Shown in pieces: positions 1 to 5,134 of a DNA stretch of 5,134 bases. Positions within the stretch are counted from its first letter, which is position 1. Each line of letters begins with the position of its first letter. The notes under the pieces were generated by a model. That model saw only the letters and a list, made by a program, of their open reading frames with translations. It was not told the origin of the DNA and did not search any database. A program made the translations under genes and the position numbers. Origin of the DNA: Rickettsia typhi. GTDB taxonomy: Bacteria; Pseudomonadota; Alphaproteobacteria; Rickettsiales; Deianiraeaceae. Location of the stretch: assembly GCA_945878495.1 (NCBI GenBank), contig CAMCTP010000058.1, forward strand, positions 1 to 5,134, written 5' to 3'.

Positions 1-1429
1 GGTCTGCTTCGCTCACGCTTCCTTTGTTGCATTCCTCGATGAAATCTTGGATTTTGTGATTTGTTTTACCTAAATTAATTGCGATTGGATGATTTGGTGA
101 AATTGCGACAAAGCTACATCCAAAAAGAGTTTCAGGTCTTGTTGTGAAAATTTTTATTTTTTGATCGTGATCATCAAGATTATGCAATGCTTGATAATTC
201 TCTTTTGTCAGTAAATATTGATCGTATGCTGCATTTACAAAGCCATAATTTGTATCATTTATAGTTATTTCTTTCAAAAATTTAGCACCAAGTTTTTTTG
301 CTAAATTTATTGATTTTAGATTTTCTTTTTTTACTGCAATTCCTATATTGTCAGATATTGTAAAAGCTTTTTCGACCATTTTTTTGGCAATTTCAAATCC
401 GTAGCCTTGCCCTTGAAATTTTGTATGTAAAAAATATGAAATTGATGCTCCACAGTCAATATCGTTCAATTGCTCAAACCTGCAGCGTCCGGCAAATTCA
501 CCTGTTTTTTTACAAAAAATGCCATAAACGCCATTGTTTTTATTCCTCCATTCTTCAATATATAGTCTTAAAAATCTTTCAGTCTCCGATTTTGTTTTAC
601 AGTATTTTTCAGAAAATTGCATTACTTTGTGATCGGAATAAAGTGCAAATAGATTGTCTGAATCATCGATTGATATTGGTTTTAATAAAAAGTTTGTAGT
701 TTCGATGAAATTTTCTATCTCAAACTCAACTTCCGCACCCTGGCTTTTGCCTATCCAATTTTTTTGCATGGTTCTAATTTTTTCAGGCCAGCCATCAAGT
801 TTATCGATGCACTCTAGCAATTCTTCTTGATATTTTGTAATTTTTACAAACCACTGTTTTAGGTTTTTCTTTTCAACTACGGCACCGGATCTCCAGCCTC
901 TGCCGTCAATAACCTGTTCGTTTGAAAGAACTGTTTGATCTACTGGATCCCAATTTACCATAGCTTCTTTTTTATATATTAGGTCGTTGTTAAAAAAGTC
1001 GATGAATAGCTTTTGTTGATGTCTGTAATAATCTTCATCGCAGGTTGCCATTTCTCTATCCCAGTCGATTTCAAACCCAAGTTTTAAGATTTGAGATTTC
1101 ATTTTTTCTATATTGGAATATGTCCAAATTTTTGGATCAGATTTATTCTCAATTGCAGCATTTTCTGCAGGCAAGCCAAATGCATCCCAGCCCAAAGGCC
1201 TTATTACATCGAAGCCATTTGCGGCTTTGTATCGTGCTATTATATCTCCTATTGTGTAATTTAAAACATGCCCCATGTGTATATTTCCCGATGGATAGGG
1301 GAACATTTCAAGAACGTAGTATTTTTTATCCTTGTCGATTATCTTATTTTTATCTGATTCAGACCAAACCAATTGCCATTTTTTTTCAACTTTTGTAAAG
1401 TTATAATTTTCAATTTTTTTTGTATTCAT
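1..1429 (-). CDS. leuS: Leucyl-tRNA synthetase with an embedded GNAT domain (N-terminal 476 residues; gene runs off the left edge)
   Basis: Cytoplasmic class Ia synthetase that charges tRNA-Leu and hydrolyses mischarged tRNA. Translating the minus strand from the ATG at 1429-1427 gives 476 residues with no stop down to base 2. Seen: PYPSGNIHMGH at 44-54 (HIGH motif HMGH 51-54), GWDAFGLPAE 80-89, VNWDPVDQTVLSNEQVIDG 158-176, MQKNWIGKSQG 221-231, then after a large insertion (about 244-420) TTRPETLFGC 429-438 of the CP1 editing domain, where T434 matches E. coli T252. From HMGH to that Thr is 380 residues here against about 200 in E. coli LeuRS, so about 180 are extra. The zinc cysteines are replaced (GRGWRS 176-181), as I recall from alphaproteobacterial LeuRS. 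An in-frame TAG at 1448-1450 makes 1429 the first ATG; no clear Shine-Dalgarno is visible. KMSKS and the C-terminal domains lie outside the window. Full length would be roughly 1030 residues, against about 860 normally. Identity is certain. Confidence 0.97.
   Translation of the reverse strand, partial: MNTKKIENYNFTKVEKKWQLVWSESDKNKIIDKDKKYYVLEMFPYPSGNIHMGHVLNYTIGDIIARYKAANGFDVIRPLGWDAFGLPAENAAIENKSDPKIWTYSNIEKMKSQILKLGFEIDWDREMATCDEDYYRHQQKLFIDFFNNDLIYKKEAMVNWDPVDQTVLSNEQVIDGRGWRSGAVVEKKNLKQWFVKITKYQEELLECIDKLDGWPEKIRTMQKNWIGKSQGAEVEFEIENFIETTNFLLKPISIDDSDNLFALYSDHKVMQFSEKYCKTKSETERFLRLYIEEWRNKNNGVYGIFCKKTGEFAGRCRFEQLNDIDCGASISYFLHTKFQGQGYGFEIAKKMVEKAFTISDNIGIAVKKENLKSINLAKKLGAKFLKEITINDTNYGFVNAAYDQYLLTKENYQALHNLDDHDQKIKIFTTRPETLFGCSFVAISPNHPIAINLGKTNHKIQDFIEECNKGSVSEAD
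170..700 (-). other. GNAT N-acetyltransferase domain inserted in LeuRS (residues about 244-420)
   Basis: This in-frame part of leuS has no counterpart in ordinary LeuRS. It reads as a whole RimJ/RimL-type (Acetyltransf_3-like) fold. The first strand and helix are at 245-270 (TNFLLKPISIDDSDNLFALY, then HKVMQF), followed by the helix ETERFLRLYIEEW 282-294, strands YGIFCKKTGEFAGRCRF 302-318, the strand GASISYFLH 327-335, the acetyl-CoA loop KFQGQGYG 337-344 (Q339-x-x-G342-x-G344), the helix FEIAKKMVEKAF 345-356, and the motif-B-like ENLKSINLAKKLGAKFL 369-385. The domain ends with a YLLTKENY tail at 405-412. The family transfers acetyl from acetyl-CoA to amines such as protein N-termini, lysines, small molecules or, in TacT/AtaT-type toxins, aminoacyl-tRNA. 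The substrate here is unknown. No stop or convincing internal start separates it from LeuRS. A hand count gives about 30% G+C for 181-660 against about 37% for leuS 721-1200. Confidence 0.9.
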
Positions 1430-1451
1430 TTTGATTGATCGAATATGCTAG

Positions 1452-1479
1452 ACTCTATTTTGTATTTTTTATTTTGCAA
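1452..1479 (-). promoter_or_regulatory. Possible leuS promoter
   Basis: On the minus strand a TTGCAA (1479-1474) and a TAGAGT (1457-1452) are separated by 16 bases, each matching 4 of 6 sigma-70 consensus positions. Initiation would fall shortly before the leuS ATG at 1429. In DNA this AT-rich such matches arise by chance, so this is a candidate only. No operator, T-box or attenuator-like leucine-codon leader is visible in the 110 bp between the divergent genes. Confidence 0.3.
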
Positions 1480-1490
1480 GTTTTTTCGCC

Positions 1491-1530
1491 TTGACTTTTG
1501 ATTCCAATGCTTTAACTTTTATAGCATAAT
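1491..1530 (+). promoter_or_regulatory. Possible murE promoter placed almost on the start codon
   Basis: The segment holds overlapping sigma-70-like elements: TTGACT at 1491-1496 (5 of 6 for a -35) and TTGATT at 1498-1503. The latter is 16 bases upstream of TATAGC at 1520-1525; CATAAT at 1525-1530 is an alternative -10. Either -10 would start transcription at about 1532-1538, leaving a leader of only a few bases before the ATG at 1540. This agrees with the absence of a Shine-Dalgarno sequence. Element spacing is not ideal for any single combination. Confidence 0.35.
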
Positions 1531-1539
1531 TTTTTCCGA

Positions 1540-3018
1540 ATGTCAATTAAATTAAACTCTCAAAAAGTTACAGATGGCGACAAGTTTTTTTGCTTAGAAA
1601 AAAATCCAATAAAAGCAAAACTTTATATTGAAAATGCTATTAAAAATGGTGCCGAAGAGGTAATTACCGAGATTGACTTCAATGATTCAAAGGTTAAAAA
1701 AGTGAAAGACGTTTCACTTGAGCTCAAAAATGAAATAAAGAAAAAATACAGCGAAAAGCCAAAAAATATTCTAACGGTTACCGGAACCAATGGAAAAACA
1801 TCAACTGCATATTTTATATTTGAAATATTAAAAAATATGGGAATTAATTGTTTTTATGTTGGAACAATTGGAATTTTGGTGTCAAATGATAGCATGAAAC
1901 ATCATTTTGATTGTTTTAAAAATGAAAGCCTTACAACTCCGGATATTGCAAGTTTGCACAGTATGCTTAATACAGCAAAGACGAAGTGTGGTTGCGATTT
2001 TGCGATTTTTGAATCTTCCAGTCATGGCTTAGCTCAAGATAGAATTGATTTTCTTGATATAAAAGCAGCTGGTTATACAAACGTAACTCAAGATCATTTT
2101 GATTATCATAAAACTGAAAAAGATTATTATTTAGCAAAAAGAAGGCTGTTTGATCATTTTTTAAAACCTGAATCCACTGCTGTTCTGAATCTAAATGACT
2201 CAAAAACAAAAGATATAATATCTGCAACAAAAGCAAAAAATATAATCACATACGGCTCGGATCAAGATTCCGATATTCAAATTGTTAATATTGAAAAAGA
2301 TGGAATTGTTCAGCAAGCAGAAATAAAATACCAAGGTAAAAACTACAAATTTAAAGTAAATTTAATAGGTGAATTCCAGATTTATAATCTTGTTTGCTCG
2401 ATCGGATTGTTGTTATCGTGCGGAGTGTTGATGGATGAAATTATTCCAGTTTTACCAAAAATTTCCTCACCGATAGGAAGACTTGAGTATGTTGGTGAGA
2501 AAAATGGAGCTAGGTTTTTTGTTGACTTCTCGCACACTCCAGATGGCCTTGAAAAAGCATTAAAAGAATTAAGAATTATAGCGAAAAAAAAACTAATATG
2601 TATTTTTGGATGCGGAGGAGATAGAGACCCAATTAAACGACCTCAAATGGGAGAAGTATCTACCTCAGTAGCAAATTTAACAATAGTAACAGACGATAAT
2701 CCAAGAAGCGAAGATCCTGAAAAGATAAGAGAGGAAATTATTGCTGGTATAGTTGCAAAAAAACAGAAAAGTTTATCAACTATAAAAAATACACAGGTGC
2801 AAAAAGTTATGTTATTTGCGATGGAAAATGATGATTTTTTTGGAAATTTTTGCGAAATCGGCGATAGGGCGGAGGCTATAAAATATGCTTTTGAGTATGC
2901 AAAAGAAGGCGATATAGTTGTAGTTTGCGGAAAAGGGCACGAAAATTATCAAATAGTTGGCGATAAGATTTTTAACTTCAGCGATAATTTGGAAATTTTA
3001 AAGCTTATCAACTGCTAA
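1540..3018 (+). CDS. murE: UDP-N-acetylmuramoyl-L-alanyl-D-glutamate--2,6-diaminopimelate ligase (MurE)
   Basis: Cytoplasmic Mur ligase that adds meso-diaminopimelate to UDP-MurNAc-L-Ala-D-Glu using ATP, the third stem-peptide step of peptidoglycan synthesis. The 492 residues show the three-domain Mur plan. A short UDP-binding N-terminal domain occupies about 1-75, and the central ATPase has the P-loop TGTNGKTS at 81-88. FESSSHGLAQDR and TQDHFDYH follow, and LAKRRLF contains K200, the expected carbamylated lysine. The C-terminal domain has SPIGRLEYV, FVDFSHTPDGLEKAL, GCGGDRDPIKRP, DNPR at 386-389 (the meso-DAP signature, as opposed to lysine-type MurE) and GKGHE at 464-468. An in-frame TAG at 1522-1524 leaves ATG 1540 as the first possible ATG start. 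The N-terminus is about 20-27 residues shorter than in E. coli, and the usual DSR near the start reads NSQ (6-8). The gene stands alone rather than in a dcw cluster, diverging from leuS. Identity is secure; only the N-terminal end is odd. Confidence 0.96.
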   Translation: MSIKLNSQKVTDGDKFFCLEKNPIKAKLYIENAIKNGAEEVITEIDFNDSKVKKVKDVSLELKNEIKKKYSEKPKNILTVTGTNGKTSTAYFIFEILKNMGINCFYVGTIGILVSNDSMKHHFDCFKNESLTTPDIASLHSMLNTAKTKCGCDFAIFESSSHGLAQDRIDFLDIKAAGYTNVTQDHFDYHKTEKDYYLAKRRLFDHFLKPESTAVLNLNDSKTKDIISATKAKNIITYGSDQDSDIQIVNIEKDGIVQQAEIKYQGKNYKFKVNLIGEFQIYNLVCSIGLLLSCGVLMDEIIPVLPKISSPIGRLEYVGEKNGARFFVDFSHTPDGLEKALKELRIIAKKKLICIFGCGGDRDPIKRPQMGEVSTSVANLTIVTDDNPRSEDPEKIREEIIAGIVAKKQKSLSTIKNTQVQKVMLFAMENDDFFGNFCEIGDRAEAIKYAFEYAKEGDIVVVCGKGHENYQIVGDKIFNFSDNLEILKLINC

Positions 3019-3019
3019 T

Positions 3020-3046
3020 AAATCAAGCTATACTTGTTGATTTTTT
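3020..3046 (+). terminator. Putative rho-independent terminator after murE
   Basis: Just after the murE stop codon, AAATCAA (3020-3026) pairs with TTGATTT (3037-3043) around a 10-base loop, and a run of six T follows from 3041. An alternative inner pairing is CAAG (3024-3027) with CTTG (3033-3036). The stem is short and AT-rich, as is common in low-G+C genomes. On the opposite strand the hairpin is followed by a poorer T tract, so it may also slow transcription arriving from the convergent lipoprotein gene. Confidence 0.55.
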
Positions 3047-3069
3047 CTTGTACGTATGACTGAATTTGA

Positions 3070-4047
3070 TTAATCAATTGCATCAACAATCCAACTTGGA
3101 GCTTTATTTTCATAGTCTATTTTTACATAAGCAAAATCGCCAACTTTAATTCTCGCTAATTCCTTTTTATCTTTTATGATAATCCAAGCATAGTTTTCAT
3201 CAATATTTTCTGATATGTAAGCTTTTTTTACGCCTGTATCTTTGGATAGCCCATCTTCATAAAAACGCTTAATTTTTACAACCTGACCCTCTTTTAAGCC
3301 ATTTGCAGAACCTATGTCAATTTTAAAAATTGCGGTATCTTCAAAAATTCTTTTTTCAACGATTTGAGAGAAGAGTTGGATATTTTTGATAATCTCAGGG
3401 ATAAATTTATCCATACATTTATTAACTGCATTTTGAAGGGCTGAGTGATCGTACTGAACTACGCCACCTGTGCTTCTTGAATATTTTGCATCACAATTCA
3501 GGGATTTTATCGTTTTAAAATCAGGCATGGATATAATATCCATATTGGCATTTAAGAATGCGGTATAAGCTGGCTGCATTATTCCGCTATCTGAGGTTTT
3601 TCCATTCAGTAGAAGGTTTATTAGCTCTGCCCAGTTTATAACACTTGAAGAGCTGCCACCAGCATTATTTACCTTCATATTGACTATGAAGTCCGCTGTA
3701 ATTGGAGTTGATATGTTAACTGGCTTGGAGTTTGCCTCGCTTATTATAATTTCATTTTTTATTTTATCTAGAAGACCTCTATCTTGAAAAGCTGCCCATT
3801 TGTTTTGCTTTATTTCGGTCTCAATGACATTTGAAATCATTTTACCAATTTCGTGTTTTTTTGAAAATTCTCCTGTATCATCAACAGGAAGTATTGCTAT
3901 TGCGGGTTGTTGCGATTTTTTTATTTCTGATAAGTCTGCACTTGTAACTTTTACTGGCTTGTATTGATCAAAATTGTCAATTTTATAACTTGAGCAGGAT
4001 TGAATTGCAAGGCATATAATGGCGATAATGAAATTTTGCTTTACCAT
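3070..4047 (-). CDS. CsgG/LpoB-like lipoprotein with a C-terminal FlgT-like domain
   Basis: Predicted exported lipoprotein of 325 residues. I chose the ATG at 4047-4045 because it gives a compact signal peptide: MVKQNF, then a hydrophobic stretch IIAIICLAI and a lipobox-like IQSC, with lipidated Cys18 followed by SS. A TTG four codons upstream (4059) is also possible; neither start has a well-spaced Shine-Dalgarno. Residues about 49-105 look like the CsgG/LpoB/TolB-N type fold: strand AIAILPVDDTG 49-59, helix IGKMISNVIETEI 67-79, then FQDRGLLDKIKNE 87-99, resembling the family's 'ERxxLxxxLxE'. A Ser-rich segment near 132-135 follows. Cys185 and Cys211 could form a periplasmic disulfide. Residues 239-309 (IFKIDIGSANGLKEGQVVKI, ending KVGDFAYVKI) resemble the FlgT C-terminal/beta-barrel type seen in surface and flagellar assembly proteins. 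No curli, flagellar or penicillin-binding-protein partner is in the window, so its role in envelope biogenesis or secretion is inference. It converges on murE and diverges from lpxK. Confidence 0.75.
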   Translation of the reverse strand: MVKQNFIIAIICLAIQSCSSYKIDNFDQYKPVKVTSADLSEIKKSQQPAIAILPVDDTGEFSKKHEIGKMISNVIETEIKQNKWAAFQDRGLLDKIKNEIIISEANSKPVNISTPITADFIVNMKVNNAGGSSSSVINWAELINLLLNGKTSDSGIMQPAYTAFLNANMDIISMPDFKTIKSLNCDAKYSRSTGGVVQYDHSALQNAVNKCMDKFIPEIIKNIQLFSQIVEKRIFEDTAIFKIDIGSANGLKEGQVVKIKRFYEDGLSKDTGVKKAYISENIDENYAWIIIKDKKELARIKVGDFAYVKIDYENKAPSWIVDAID

Positions 4048-4148
4048 ATAAATTATCAAACTTGGAAATACCTTTTATGTATTTTTTTATAAATCAATAG
4101 ATTTTTATTTTTTTAACAATAGATTTCAAATTATTGAAGTTTTTGATA
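4048..4148. promoter_or_regulatory. Divergent promoter region between the lipoprotein gene and lpxK, with a direct repeat
   Basis: This extremely AT-rich spacer must contain the starts of both flanking transcripts. TATAAA at 4088-4093 could serve as a -10 toward lpxK, but its best upstream partner, TTGGAA at 4062-4067, is 20 bases away. Toward the lipoprotein gene, a minus-strand TTGATT and the reverse-strand TATAAA lie close together without proper spacing. The 10-mer CAATAGATTT occurs twice, at 4095-4104 and 4117-4126, in the same orientation and 22 bp apart. No hairpin terminator or riboswitch-like structure is apparent. Confidence 0.4.
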
Positions 4149-5134
4149 GTGAAAACACCAAATTTTTTTTACAATAAATCTTCTATAGTTAATAAAATAT
4201 TGCCAATTTTTGTCTTCATTGAATGGCTGTATGTGGTAATTTTTAGTGCTATATACTTTATTAAGAAGAAATTTTCAATTACACCGAAAATTAGAACAAT
4301 TTGCGTTGGAAACAGCGTTTGTGGTGGCTCTGGTAAGACTGAAATTGCAAATTTGATCGCAAAAATATTGCAAAAAAATGGACACATAGTTGCGTTTGTA
4401 ACCAAAGGGTATCGTAGGTCGTCAGTGAATGATATTTTTATAAAAAAAAATCAAGAAATATCCGATCAGTCTTATAAAAATTTATCAGATGAACCAATTT
4501 TACTCAGCAAGATTGCAGATGTTTTTATCGTAAAAAGTAGAAAAAATTTCATTAAAAACTTTAGCTCTCAAAAATACGATTTTCTTGTAATGGATGATGG
4601 CTTGTCAAGTCCATCAATAAAGCATTTTATGTCATTTTTGTTGTTTGATAATTTAAGATTCTCTGGTAATGATAGATTTTTGCCATTTGGTCCAAAAAGA
4701 ATACCATTATTTTTGCTGAAGAAGTTAATATCTATGATTGTAGCTACCAATATTGACAATCAAACGATAAATTCTGATATTAAAGATTTATCTCAAAACT
4801 ATTTTAATCTGTCAAGCACATGTTCAACTGAAATAATAACAGAATGCAATATTGATGAAAATGATAAATTTCTTGCATTTTCTGGACTTGGAATAAATGA
4901 AAAATTCTTTTTTAGCCTAAGAAAACATGGTGTTAATTTAATCAAAACAATTGAGTTTCCGGATCATCATTTTTATGAAATTGATGATTTAAATAAAATA
5001 TCCGAAATTGCTAAAAAATTCAATATCAATAGAATTATAACAACATCAAAAGATTTTGTGAAACTACCAAAACAATGGATTGAGAAAAATGGAATTGTTG
5101 AGTTTAAAATTTTACATGAGTCTAATGATTTGGA
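4149..5134 (+). CDS. lpxK: Tetraacyldisaccharide 4'-kinase (LpxK), 3' end cut by the window
   Basis: Inner-membrane kinase that phosphorylates the 4' position of the tetraacyldisaccharide-1-phosphate to give lipid IVA in the Raetz pathway of lipid A synthesis. The frame opens after a TAG at 4098-4100 and contains no early ATG. GTG at 4149 is the best start because it places the usual N-terminal membrane anchor at about residues 13-38 (ILPIFVFIEWLYVVIFSAIY at 17-36). Weak GAAG at 4136-4139 could act as a ribosome site. The core follows: ICVGN, P-loop GGSGKT at 59-64, the GYRR segment, SDEP with D114 (the expected catalytic-base region), Walker-B-like MDDGL at 148-152, GNDRFLPFGPKR, FSGLGINEKFF, FPDHHFY with H273/H274, and TTSKDFVKLP near the C-terminus. 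The 328 residues in the window already equal the normal E. coli length, so only a short tail is missing. No frameshift is seen. The short minus-strand open frames inside it have no family resemblance. Confidence 0.95.
   Translation, partial: MKTPNFFYNKSSIVNKILPIFVFIEWLYVVIFSAIYFIKKKFSITPKIRTICVGNSVCGGSGKTEIANLIAKILQKNGHIVAFVTKGYRRSSVNDIFIKKNQEISDQSYKNLSDEPILLSKIADVFIVKSRKNFIKNFSSQKYDFLVMDDGLSSPSIKHFMSFLLFDNLRFSGNDRFLPFGPKRIPLFLLKKLISMIVATNIDNQTINSDIKDLSQNYFNLSSTCSTEIITECNIDENDKFLAFSGLGINEKFFFSLRKHGVNLIKTIEFPDHHFYEIDDLNKISEIAKKFNINRIITTSKDFVKLPKQWIEKNGIVEFKILHESNDL

Noticed and set aside
421..699. Plus-strand open frame of 92 codons, and a second of 117 codons at 1045-1398
   Set aside because: Both lie antisense to leuS. 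Their translations have no recognisable domains, while the opposite strand encodes unmistakable LeuRS and GNAT motifs.
170..700. A separate GNAT gene interrupting leuS, making leuS a pseudogene
   Set aside because: There is no stop codon at either boundary, no ribosome site or good start for a separate gene, and LeuRS resumes in the same frame with conserved editing-domain residues. A fused domain is the simpler reading.
1430..1539. Leucine-codon leader peptide or T-box upstream of leuS
   Set aside because: The 110-bp spacer contains no leucine-rich short frame, T-box bulge sequence or strong hairpin with T-run ahead of leuS.
1967..2236. Minus-strand open frame of 89 codons
   Set aside because: It is fully inside murE on the opposite strand over conserved MurE motifs, and its Leu/Gln-rich translation looks like a shadow frame.
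4169..4405. Minus-strand open frames of 78 codons here and of 63 codons at 4568-4759
   Set aside because: Both are antisense to lpxK, which carries the P-loop and DDG motifs across the same bases.

Overview
The window is AT-rich (about 30% G+C by eye) and gene-dense. It carries four protein genes in alternating orientation: leuS (-, 5' part only), murE (+), a CsgG-like lipoprotein gene (-) and lpxK (+, lacking only its 3' end). I saw no RNA genes, CRISPR array, insertion sequence or phage genes. The organism is a Gram-negative bacterium: it makes meso-diaminopimelate peptidoglycan (murE) and lipid A (lpxK), and has a lipobox lipoprotein. The LeuRS resembles alphaproteobacterial enzymes (zinc-less 'DGRGWRS' in place of the E. 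coli cysteine motif). With the low G+C, lysine/asparagine/isoleucine-rich proteins and scattered envelope genes, a Rickettsiales-like or other reduced-genome alphaproteobacterium is my best inference; the exact lineage cannot be fixed from this window.

Layout: 1-1429 (-) leuS, running off the left edge; 1430-1539 divergent promoter region; 1540-3018 (+) murE; 3019-3069 convergent gap with a hairpin and T-run; 3070-4047 (-) CsgG/LpoB-like outer-membrane lipoprotein; 4048-4148 divergent AT-rich promoter region with a 10-bp direct repeat; 4149 to the right edge (+) lpxK from a GTG start.

The standout is leuS. Its reading frame is continuous, but between the end of the catalytic/ZN1 part and the TTRPxT motif of the CP1 editing domain it contains about 175 extra residues. 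These read as a complete GNAT (RimJ/RimL-like) N-acetyltransferase domain with an intact QxxGxG acetyl-CoA motif. LeuRS sequence resumes in frame afterwards. A synthetase that charges and proofreads Leu-tRNA with an acetyltransferase embedded at the root of its editing domain is an unusual architecture. I do not recall a described example, though I cannot search for one.

The other three genes all serve the cell envelope: MurE adds the third stem-peptide residue, LpxK phosphorylates the lipid A precursor, and the lipoprotein probably sits in the outer membrane. They are not one operon, since murE and the lipoprotein gene converge and the lipoprotein gene and lpxK diverge.
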